64,000 nt of DNA from Dipteronia dyeriana (lineage: Eukaryota > Streptophyta > Magnoliopsida > Sapindales > Sapindaceae), in the NCBI GenBank assembly GCA_032871835.1, contig CM065295.1:67388687-67452686 (forward strand), written 5' to 3'. A model generated the notes under the pieces. It was not told the origin of the DNA, made no database searches, and saw nothing but the letters and a program-made list of their open reading frames with translations. How positions within the stretch are numbered: the stretch's first letter is position 1; the number at the start of each line of letters is the position of its first letter. A program made the position numbers and the translations under genes. This document shows, in pieces, positions 32,101 to 41,736 of the stretch.

Positions 32101-35100
32101 AATTCTGGCATCCAATGCCCGTAATCACGGCTAGAGACAAGACCCTCATCCGGCTCCTCGCTAGTGATAGATAGGCTGCCCTTTTTACGAGAATGATACG
32201 TGTTGAAGGCACTCTTGGTAGGGACATCATGATGCGTCAGATGAGGCTCAATATCTTGAAGGCGATGGTGAGCTCGCCATAATTTCCTTTGATCCTTGAT
32301 CGATTCAACCACGTCATCCATATGATGTTGAAGGGATTTGTCAAAGTGCTTTAAAGCTTTCTCGTTAAAGCGACCCTTCATCTCAAAGAACTTCCAGGAT
32401 TGTGCCATTCCCTACTCAAATTTTCTCAGCAAAAGAGCATCACATATTGGAGACCTTTTGAAAAGGTCAACTACTTGGGCCTTCAACTCAGCTCTCGTCT
32501 CCTCAAGGATAACATCTTTGGAGGATTGCTGGTTCCTTAAGTCTTCTGAGACCTACTCGGCCTCTATCTTGGCCCCCTAGATCTATTACTCGATCTTCAG
32601 TCGAGCAGTCAGAGCCTCTTAACTGGAAGACAAGTGATTCTTCAGCTTTTGGATTTCCTATTCGGTCGCCAGTAATTTATCTTTAACAGTTAGTTGTGCA
32701 ACCATATATCTGTTAGAAAATTCCCTCGCCAGGAAAAGCTTTTGGAAATCGACATTCTCCATAGCGAGCTTCTAGACTAGAAGATAGGAAACTTGGTCCT
32801 ACAGATGATTACCTTCGACAGCGAGGACGTTCATTCGCTTGTAATAGTCTGCCATTTTCGACATCATTTGGACGAATGTAGAAATGGCTCACTCAATAAA
32901 TAAAAACACCAAGAAATAAGAAGAAAATAATAAAAAAGATTTACCAATGACCGGTTGTTGATGAAGAAATCCATATTTTTATTACAGGACTTACCCTTGA
33001 CATGAGACCAGTCCCTTCCAATGTACACATCCTCGTTGATGATGTGTGACATTATACCAGAAGATGATGAAATAATGAATGGACCAGAGCCGGATGCCTT
33101 GCTAGCATGTTTTCATGGGCAAGCTTAAGCTACCTGGAACCGAACAAGGCCTTTAGGTCTTTATAAAGAGGGTTTTATGAGCGTCCTTCATTGATGCATC
33201 ACCAGTATCAACATGATCTTCCACTTATGGAGTAGTGGAAGTTAGGATATTAAGGTCTGAAGATGTGGTAGATGTGGGAATATTCCTTTCTCCGCTCCCT
33301 TTCTTACATTGAGTCCTCTCCAACGGACGTGCAGCCAGACCCTCAACATCAGTTTCCACAATAGCGATTCTTTTTAAGGATGCCATAAGATAAGCAGGCT
33401 TAGATGCCTTGCTCACCTGCTCGTTCACATCACCTGCATCTTCATATGTAGAAACGACGTAATAAACATCTCTCAAAGTACGATTGCTAGGTTGAGTAAT
33501 ATAATATGAGGCTTTCCTCTTAGCAACATGTTTCTCCTGACTTCCCCAGTACTCAGAATACTTGCAGGGTCTTTAGGGGGATCATGAATGTTTACCTAAA
33601 AAACAAGGAAGCTGTCATTAACCATACTCGGCTGAGCATCAACCTTTTCTTTTCACTCATGTTTGGGATAAGTCTCTCTAAACTTCTCCCTTTCCTCAAC
33701 TAGTTGATTAGTAAGAGGTGCCTAATGGTTGTTTCCTTCTTCTTTATCATCACTTTCCTGAGAGGAATAGTCTCGATTTGGAGCAACAATGCCTGTTCTA
33801 ACCAGATTATCAACATCCATTTGACTAGTGGCATCAAGTTTCTTCACTGCATGTGCCTAAACATCATAGACTACATCTATATCGTTCACTGACAAGGGAA
33901 AAGAAATAAAGAAGTCAAAAGAGAAAGAACAGATGAATATAATAGAAGTAATAAATGAGAGTCTTACAACGATGACGTCTCTTGGACAGGCAAGAAAAAA
34001 TCTGCCATAAAATTATCGTCTCCTCTTTTGAGAGGTAAGGGTGGCCTCATTTTTCCAAGGAACGAGTAGCAACAATAGCAAGATGGGAGATCTCATTATT
34101 TTCCAGAACTGGCAGAGTCTTCCACTAAGACTCAAAGGATGTGAAATGCCTAGAAAAAGTCGCACTGGGATATCTCTCCCATATTCACCATTAACAAAAA
34201 ACCAGTTGTTCTTCCACTACTTGTTCGAAGTGGAAAATCCCTAGATAAAGCCTTTCTTCATGTCGTCGTCGGATGTTTTGACCGTACCCGAATTCTCAAC
34301 TCCCTCTAGCAACCAATGTCGATGGCAGATGTGAGAAGAAAATAACTACCTTAATGACCCAATTGACTCAGGGTATAGAGATGGAGAATCTCACAAGGAG
34401 TAGAGAGTGTCTTGCTCTTCCTTTTTGATGTCAAGCATAGGCACATCAGGATACGGTATCTGTTGAGAGCAAGTTGAGCATATGAAGAAAGCCTATCATT
34501 AGCATGGAAGTGCGTTATAAAAGGTTGTAAGGGAAGTGTGACCTTACAATCCAATATCGAGTCGTATATGACCATTGCATTTCAGAAGAGGGTTCCACAC
34601 AACTCTTTTGCCAAATACTAGTTGTTCGACAGAGTCAGGAATATTGAAACGACCTATGTACTTGTGGAATTCAAACTCGCCAACCATATTAAATTCACAG
34701 TAGAATGCGATTGGTCTATCAACTGAAAACTCTAATTTGTCTATTCGATGCTCTTCAACATTAGAGTTGACTATCCTCTAGGCACCCAGTCCGGGTTCCT
34801 TAGGCACTTTAGGCTCTTTGGGTGTTCTAGATCTGCTGCCAATAGGTCTTGAAGTTTTTGCCATCTCAAGAGAATTGTCACCATAAAATGAAAAAGGATT
34901 AGCGTCTGGAGAATCAAACTCATGTGTCATGGAGGGTAAATGAAAAGAAACAGGGGCCGATTGGTTTGGATCAAAATTGTGTAAAAGAAGTTCAAGTTTA
35001 TCTGTCGCAATTTTGTTCTCTTTTTCTAAAGCCCTCATCATGTGGCTAAAAAATATGATAATTCTATGATGGGTCCATAAGAAACTCACTGGAAAAGAGG

Positions 35101-35200
35101 TTGAAGAAGTTTCAAATCTTGAAATCGACTTTTCGATTGGGACTGGAATCAAAGAGAAGCAAGTAGCAGAAATATGTCCTGGATGTGAGAAGGAAATAAA
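32080..35200 (-). pseudogene. Antisense ORF of the gypsy element (putative gypsy-type transposon protein)
   Basis: Minus-strand pieces appear to form one decayed gene: 35,152-34,778 (start, low complexity, SRPIGSRSRTPKEPKVPKEP), 34,575-34,351 (YDSILDCKVTLPLQPFITHF, RYRILMCL, resembling the PF04195 phrase LPLxPFxxxxLxxL..xPNSWRxL), and 32,840-32,080 (a helical, coiled-coil-like tail with KALKHFDKSLQHHMDDVVES). Several stops interrupt it. The function of this antisense protein in Tat-type elements is not established. Confidence 0.5.
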
Positions 35201-35849
35201 GATCTTTGAATCATCTAGAAAAAGATGAAGAAAAGGTTCTAGACAAAAAAATTGGGTAAAGTAGGAAGAAGTTGAGAGAAAATAAAGAAAGAGGAATGAA
35301 GGGTTTTGAGATTAAAGGAGAATGAAATTTTGAACTCTGAAAAGACGCCTTAAAGAAGATGTGGGACAAAGCAGCACATGAAAAGAGGTAACATTTGCAC
35401 AGCGTGCAAAGTGGTGTCATGTTTGCCCATTCGTGGGAGGACAAGTGTCATTCGAAGAGAAAACCTGAATTCAAAACGTCTAATCTTTAGACGTCAATAA
35501 AAGCACTGTTCAAATATTTTGTGGAATAAATTAAAGCCTAGTTTAAGTTGCATTAATTACTGAGAAAACAATTAATGTAGCATGAATGAGAAAGATAATA
35601 AAATTCAAAAGAGTATCTTCTCAAAAGAGAAATCTGGCAGCCATGTTTGTAGATGGATACTACAAATTGGCGAGCTACCCAACTAATGAAATGATGTTAG
35701 TTGGTTGAAATTCATTAAAGGATAAATGTCGAGGTAAAAGAAATATTTTTAATACTTCTCGCCGAACAGGACCACAGTCGAGCACAAGCGTTGGCGAATA
35801 TTATAATCAACGAAGGATAGTATTTAAAAGGGTATTGTTATATGTATAA

Positions 35850-36650
35850 ATTCAGCTGAGTGACATGTCATCAGAGATAGAGGATAATACAAACATATGG
35901 TGGAGCCTCATCATTAAGAGTCAACTAATAAACCAAAGGGGCATTAACTGAAGACACGTCACTAGGTCTGGACACGTGTCAGGGGAATCTAAGAGCTAGG
36001 AATGTGTTCGCCAAGTAAAATCATTTAATTTAGAAAGTCTTAATGAGTAAGGATTCTGCTCACCAAAGATCTTTACTTGGCGATATCTACTAGGCCAAAA
36101 CAGGAAGTATGATCTTATCAGGATACGCCGTATCAAGCGACGATGTACTCAGATACAGAATCTATGAATCCCACTTCAATTAGGAAATATCACTATTTCC
36201 TCTCAAATATTAGAGAAATCTAATTAGGTAAGAACTCAAAAATTCTAGAAGGATAAACACAAAACATGACATGAGTTCTAAATAGGCTACTTGACTAGAA
36301 TCCTATAAAGATTCTAATTATGCATATGTTATTTACATGACAAGGATTAGGGCAACACCTCGTCAACCCCATATAAATACTAGCTATATCAATGTATAAT
36401 GATACGAACAATCTATCTGAGAGAAAGAGAGCATTGAGTGTGTAATTCTCATTATTCATAGTGATTTACTTCCCATCGCCTCCGGTAGCCTTGGTTTTTA
36501 ATATTTTCAAGGGTTTTCTAGCAAGCTATTCAGCAATAGCATAGAATCCACGTGGAAGAAAGGGGTTCTGGCTTTCCCACATTAATCGGTCAAAATCTTG
36601 ATATGCCTACTTATTATTGTTTGAAAGATTGACTTTTCAATGATCCAAAT
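35850..36650 (+). repeat. Probable gypsy 3' LTR
   Basis: Contains a TATA-like CCATATAAATACTAGC at about 36,369, followed by a leader with AGAGAAAGAGAGCATTGAG and a CG-containing segment. This is the arrangement of an LTR U3-R-U5. The start may be TGTTATATG at 35,846. The end is unclear, and a duplicated phrase GGAGTGCCTTTAGA (36,668 and 36,698) lies just outside. Confidence 0.4.
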
Positions 36651-37016
36651 CTCACCGATAGCATGGAGTGCCTTTAGAAATTTTATTTTTAAAATTGGAG
36701 TGCCTTTAGATTATAGGTGTCAAAAGATGAAAAGGATACTTTTGAAACAAAAGAAAGTGTTTTAAGAATTTTATTTAATTTTAAATTTTTATAATGTAGT
36801 GTCAACTGAAGAATTTTAAACAAAAGAAAGTGTTTTTAGAAAAGAAATGTAAATACAAAAAATTGAATTGTAAAAAAAAAAAATCTCTTAAAATTAAAAC
36901 AATTATATTTTTGCATGAGCCTAAAAACAATTTTTCATATTTACTAAGGTTGTTATTTAAGAAATTTTCCCGATTGAGATATTCTAAATATATTTTTAAG
37001 AAAAAATTGTTTGCAG
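36650..37016 (+). other. UGT intron, right end with acceptor
   Basis: AT-rich intron end. The acceptor AAAAAATTGTTTGCAG at 37,016 joins exon 2 in the phase required by exon 1. A frame that runs from 36,830 through the acceptor into exon 2 is intron read-through. Confidence 0.7.
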
Positions 37017-38044
37017 GAACTCCAAAGCAAAAAATGCTTCAGTTGTCACCAACCTTACCTTCCATGAGCACATCACGCTTTGGATGGGTGAACCATGAGA
37101 CCGGAAAAGTCGAGAAATATGTTTTTGAATTTGCATCAAAAATCAACAAATCAATGGCATTGACTGAGTGGGTGCTTTGTAATTCAAGTTATGATCTTGA
37201 AGCTGAAGCATTTAAAATGAATCCGAAGATTCTTCCAATAGGTCCAGTTTTGGAAAGTAACCAGGCAGGTAACATAGTAGGAAACTTTTTATCAGAAGAC
37301 TTTAGTTGTTTGAAATGGCTTGATGAGCAAGCAACACAATCAGTCGTATATATTGCATTTGGTAGTGAAGCTAAATTTGATCAAATCCAATTCCAAGAAT
37401 TTGCTATGGCACTTAAACTCTCCAACAAACCATTTCTTTGGGTTATACATGAAGATGTTGCTAGTAAACTAGATGGAGCCTACCTAAAAGGATTTCAAGA
37501 ACAAATGGCCACTCGTGGCCTCATAATTAGTTGGGCACCTCAACAAAGAGTTCTTGAACATCCTTCCATAGCTTGCTTCTTTACACATTGTGGATGGAAC
37601 TCTACCATTGAAGCGCTTAGAATGGAGTCCCTCTCTTGTGTTGGCCTTTTGGTTTGGATCAGTTTTCCAATGCAAAATACATCTGTGAAGTTTGGAAGGT
37701 TGGACTGGGATTCAATTACCAAGATGATGAAACACTAACTTCAATAGTTAGAGGGGAGGAAATAAAAAATAAATTGGATGAATTGCTTGTTAGTGACAAG
37801 TACCAAGCAAATGCTTCTGATCTTAAGGAAAAGCTCATGAATAGCATCAAAGAAGGTGGCAACTCCTACAATAATTTCATGAGTTTTGTTGAATGGGTGA
37901 AATCCTAATTGTTTTAGTTGGAGGTAAGAGAAAAGAAACAATCACGATACATGTTTAAATACTATTTTTGGACTCTTTACTAGTAATTTAAGCTTTTGAG
38001 TTGAGAAACTTACCTGAATTTGTTTAAAAATCCTTATCATCATC

Positions 38045-38050
38045 AATAAA
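38045..38050 (+). terminator. Possible UGT polyadenylation signal
   Basis: AATAAA occurs 137 bp after the UGT stop codon, at a usual distance for plant mRNAs. The motif is common in AT-rich DNA, so this is only suggestive. Confidence 0.35.
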
Positions 38051-39470
38051 AGGAAATTGCTTTCGAGAACAGGTCTTTAACGTAAATTGCTTGTTCTATT
38101 TGATCTTCTTAAACTTAATTGAATAATTTACTTAAGTGATGTTGCATGTATTTGCATTTATCAAGTTGTTATGTTCATTTTTTTTGTCCATTTGAAATAC
38201 ATACATTAGCATTCTTTTGTATGATGGATTGATGGACGAGACCTCATTTTAGGACCAACATCAAATCTGCGAAAAATTAAACCTTTAAAATTATCAAAAT
38301 TTATTTTTAATTTCATATATATTGTTTATCATGTTTTTAATCAAATATGAAAATTTAATCACTTCATAACCAAACAATTATATTAATACCTCTCATTTCA
38401 CCTTAAACGAAACAAATATGTTTCATGTTGGTCCAGATTGGATCTAGAAATGTATTTAGATCGGCCAAACAGTGGCCTCTATTATATTTTGAAACCAACC
38501 TCAAGTCCCTTATTGTTTTGTGCGAACCAGTTTAATTGATTTTTACTCGGCTTGTAGTCTAGTTAGTTTTGGGGTCCAATATCTTGTTTGATAAAATGGT
38601 TGTCTTAGATGTTGTTTCATAGAATTCAATGATTTCAGGGTTGGTTGGTGATGGTTTCTTTGAATTTGGAGGAAATAAGAAGGTGGTTGTTTGATAGATG
38701 TTAGAGAATACTATTGTTACCTGGAATTATTTGATTGTTGTGTAAGGCCATAATTACGGGTGGATTGTTAGAGGTGGCAAGTCTGCCAATAGGATCTCCT
38801 TTTATGGAGATCGCTATTTTTATTTTATTTGTTATTCATTTTTAGCATTTGTTTTCAATTTTTTATAATTCATTTTTATATAAATTATATTTTTTTTTCT
38901 TAACATGTTTATTTATTTATTTGTTATTGATTTTAATATATATCTTTTGAATTTTATTCAAGTTTCATAAATATTTTAAAAAATTTCATAGTTTTTATTG
39001 TTAAGTATTTACGGTAATAAATTGTTTGTAACATAATTATGTTTTTATTTTCACGTTTTTAGCCTTTTCAAGTTTTTAATTTGTTTTTCAATTTATTTGA
39101 CAATTTTAAGTTTTTTTCCCTTAATATTTTTGTGACCCGTGTTAGGTTGCATATAAAAATAACATAGTTAAAGTTTAAAAGGTTGGTGAATTTTGTTCCT
39201 AAATAGCTTGCAAGAACGTAATTAGGGATGGAAATGGAGCGGATTGAGGATTTGTATCCGTTTAAGATATATATCCCCATTCCTGTATCCATCCTCAATT
39301 TTAAATAAATATTTTTCTAATGGTACCACGTCCGTAGAAGATAAAAAAAAAATTGAATGTGAGTTAGGACCCAATTATAGTCACAGGTTTTCAATTTAGT
39401 ACTTCAAGATTCTCTAAATTTTAAAGTTATCACATTACAATGATACCAAAAACATATTATCACATTACAC
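38051..39470. other. AT-rich intergenic sequence downstream of the UGT
   Basis: No gene recognised. A hAT-like end, TAGGGATGGAAATGGAGCGG, occurs at 39,223 with no matching partner, probably a truncated Ac-type element. The small frame at 39,068-39,298 has no support. Confidence 0.35.
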
Positions 39471-39526
39471 TGAACACAAAATGAACAACACACAAGGCAT
39501 GCGTGTGTTGTGCCATTTTGTGTTCA
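39471..39526. repeat. Near-perfect hairpin, arms of about 24 bp
   Basis: TGAACACAAAATG..ACAACACAC pairs with GTGTGTTGT..CATTTTGTGTTCA across a short loop (AAGGCATGC). It lies just beyond the primer-binding-like site of the minus-strand copia LTR at 39,607. It could be a foldback remnant or an RNA hairpin. Confidence 0.65.
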
Positions 39527-39593
39527 TTTATTGTACTAAAATAATAAACAAACAATCTAACATGGTATTCTACCGGAATACTAACCTAAGTGG

Positions 39594-39966
39594 ACTTTGA
39601 TACCGATGTTGATTTTCAATATAATAATCCGAGTTTTCGAATTTATATCGTTCACTATCTAGAATTCAAATTGATGGTAGAAGTAGAATCATCTACGGGT
39701 TGTATTACTAGTTGTAATAAACTCATTGGTTTTGTGATAAATGAATAAGTTATGCTATTTATTGGGTCCAGAATTCGATCCAATATATATTCATATTTAA
39801 ATTCTATTTAAATTTAATATATATCCCTTTATTCATTTAACTGATTGGTTTAAATTAATTTAATTATCACTATTTATTATAATTTAAATTCAAACTATCA
39901 TGTAGTTTTACATACTTAATAATTACCCGATAAGTTTTGGAACCCCTATTCTAACATTTCTCAACA
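39594..39966 (-). repeat. Copia 5' LTR (360 bp) with primer-binding-like site
   Basis: On the minus strand the LTR begins TGTTGAGAAATGTTAG at 39,966 and ends AAAATCAACA at 39,607; TGTTGA and TCAACA are matched termini. It is followed by TCGGTATCAAAG, a decayed version of the TGGTATCAGAGC initiator-Met tRNA binding site used by copia. The downstream internal region (lower coordinates) shows no gag, so only the 5' end survives. Confidence 0.65.
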
Positions 39967-40586
39967 TTTCCACGTATTAACATTACTACTAAAAAAATTC
40001 GAGTAGAATATTACTTGCAAAGATACGCACGAACTCAAACAATGATTTCATTCAACAGAATTTCAATAAACGGTTCATCTTAATTAACATAAACATATAT
40101 TGCAAATGCATTCAACGATCTAAGTTATCAATCAATTTGTTACCATCCAAAATATTTGCAAAATATCCCTAATATTTAAATATAATGTAGAGGTGCATTA
40201 TAAAGATTCACAAAATGGTCTGTCTTGAAACTTTGGATACATTCTCCTTAAAAGCAGCCAGTTGCCTTTAGAAAACATTTATGTATGTTTGGTATTTGTA
40301 AAATATCATGGACAGCCTGCAAAGCATGCCGAAATATATCATATATGCCTGAACACGTTACAATCTGGAAAATCACTCTAGCTACCAAATTCTCCATAAC
40401 ATATATAACACAAAGCACTTCAAAATCAGTCAATATAGCTACATAAAATCTTTATAACATCAGTAGCATCCTCTAACTCTTTAACTCTTTATTGCTAAAG
40501 TAAACATATACGGTATTTGAGACGAGTCCCATGGACGTTTAAGTCAAATACAGGGATCCTAGAACAACTACAAATTTAGTTGGTAA

Positions 40587-40590
<4 letters not shown>
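39967..40590. other. Unrecognised AT-rich sequence
   Basis: A minus-strand frame at 40,433-40,248 (61 codons, with EVLCVIYVMENLVARVIFQI) has natural-looking composition, but I recognise no family and see no splice context. I do not call it a gene. The rest appears noncoding. Confidence 0.25.
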
Positions 40591-40635
<45 letters not shown>

Positions 40636-40813
40636 CTTTCTATTGTAAGTTCGAACTAATATAAAATATATCAGTTCCTTACATGTGAGCCATTGGATTC
40701 AAAAAATGCTTTGACAAGTGCATGCAACCAAGCTAAAGCATTTAAATTTAATGATCTACATGTAAGGAACTGATATATCTTATATCAATTCGAACTAACA
40801 ATAGAAAAATTGT
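40591..40813. mobile_element. Foldback MITE in a TA tract (copy 3)
   Basis: A long TA tract (40,591-40,633) is followed by an element whose arms TAAGTTCGAACTAATATAAA and (reverse complement of the right) TTAGTTCGAATTGATATAAG match. Inner arms ATATATCAGTTCCTTACATG and CATGTAAGGAACTGATATAT are exact partners. The core has GCTTTGACAAGTGCATGCA, shared with copy 2. TA repeat resumes at 40,814. Confidence 0.8.
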
Positions 40814-41030
40814 ATATATATATATATATATAGTCCCGTTTTGATCGGTACACACTGATATAACTTACATTAATGTGTTGCATGTGTGCCACTGATTATG
40901 GAGAAGCACTGACAAGTTCATACATACTAAGTCAAAGCATGAAAATCTAATGGACCACATATAACGCACTGATGTAAGTTATATCAATACGCACTGACTT
41001 GAAAATTTTTATATATAGGGATGCCTTTGT
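40814..41030. mobile_element. Foldback MITE in a TA tract (copy 4)
   Basis: Directly after the TA tract (40,814-40,832), the arms GATCGGTACACACTGATATA and TTATATCAATACGCACTGA are inverted. The core has TGCCACTGATTATGGAGAAG and TGGACCACATATAACGCACT. It ends near a short TATATA at 41,013. Copies 3 and 4 share a TA tract. Confidence 0.75.
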
Positions 41031-41185
41031 GTGCAACATTATATGGTACACATGGTGCAACCTAATTTTTTTTTTACTATAATCATGTCTTTTTTGGTAC
41101 GATTACATATACTAATATGTGATCACATGCCCTAACATATGATCACATGCAATTCATATACGATAACCCTATATATATATATATT

Positions 41186-41553
41186 TGAAGATTTAATTCA
41201 ATGAATAAACAAAGTAAATTCGGATTACCGTCCACAATCGGAATCTAAATCATAGTGTAAGCGGATCGAATGCTGGATTGAATCACCGGAGGTTGGGGAA
41301 TGATCATAGATTGAAATCCGAAAATTTTCCTCTAATCACAATGCAAATACCCACACTCTGATCCAAGATGGGAGAAAATTCTTCTGATTTTCTCCACATC
41401 TATCAGTGTTTCTCTATGTATTTTTACTCACACCGGAACACATGCACTTTTTCTTGCACACACTGTTTTGCACGCTCAATTGCTAGACAACCCCTAACTC
41501 ATTTGATCAATCACGTTGATATGTATATTTGTCAACTGATAAAAAATAGTTTT

Positions 41554-41600
<47 letters not shown>

Positions 41601-41736
41601 TTAGGCTCTTAGCTCTACTTAAGTGTCTAAATGAGTCTCTATCCCATAACTCAATTATACCAACGTCTCTCATTCGTACAAATGGAGCAAACATATTTTT
41701 ACCACAAACCTATCATGGGTGTACCAATAATCAACA
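41186..41736 (-). repeat. Copia 3' LTR, about 550 bp
   Basis: On the minus strand a polypurine-like GGACGAGCGGGAGA (41,750-41,737) precedes TGTTGATTATTGGTACAC, the expected start of a copia LTR. The end TTAAATCTTCA at 41,186 is my best guess. A long TA tract (41,557-41,597) lies inside and may be a later expansion. The decayed RT at 43,300-43,950 lies upstream in the same orientation. Confidence 0.55.

Larger units (their letters stand above)
30680..36650 (+). mobile_element. Gypsy (Tat-like) remnant in the UGT intron
   Basis: In order: gag (30,680-31,420), the end of the protease and the link to RT (about 31,540-32,100), then an antisense coding region (35,200-32,080 on the minus strand), and an LTR-like end (about 35,850-36,650). 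RT, RNase H and integrase are absent. An antisense ORF between pol and the 3' LTR is known for the Tat/Grande/Retand group, which is why I favour that lineage. No left LTR or target duplication is visible. It lies in the same orientation as the UGT. Confidence 0.65.
28770..37908 (+). pseudogene. Family-1 UDP-glycosyltransferase (UGT83A-like), two exons, frameshifted
   Basis: Exon 1 (28,770-29,190) starts MGKQAHVLVIPLQAQGHLMP, with the catalytic His at residue 17, and ends DNQ plus a split Gly at donor CAAG/GTACTC. Exon 2 (37,017-37,908) follows acceptor TTTGCAG in the correct phase. It carries WLDEQATQSVVYIAFGS, the PSPG box (WAPQQRVLEHPSIACFFTHC then GWNST) and a C-terminus ending FVEWVKS. 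Two defects: about 30 residues usual for UGT83A1 after VSCPNVYDYL are missing, and one base is lost near 37,623 (ATGGAGTCCCT where ATGGGAGTCCCT is expected), shifting frame within the PSPG box before CWPFGLDQF. The family transfers sugar from UDP-sugars to small molecules in the cytosol. The exact UGT83 placement is inference. Confidence 0.85.

Noticed and set aside
40248..40433. A 61-codon minus-strand frame as a possible host exon
   Set aside because: Natural-looking composition, but no recognised family and no convincing splice sites. I kept it only as a remark.
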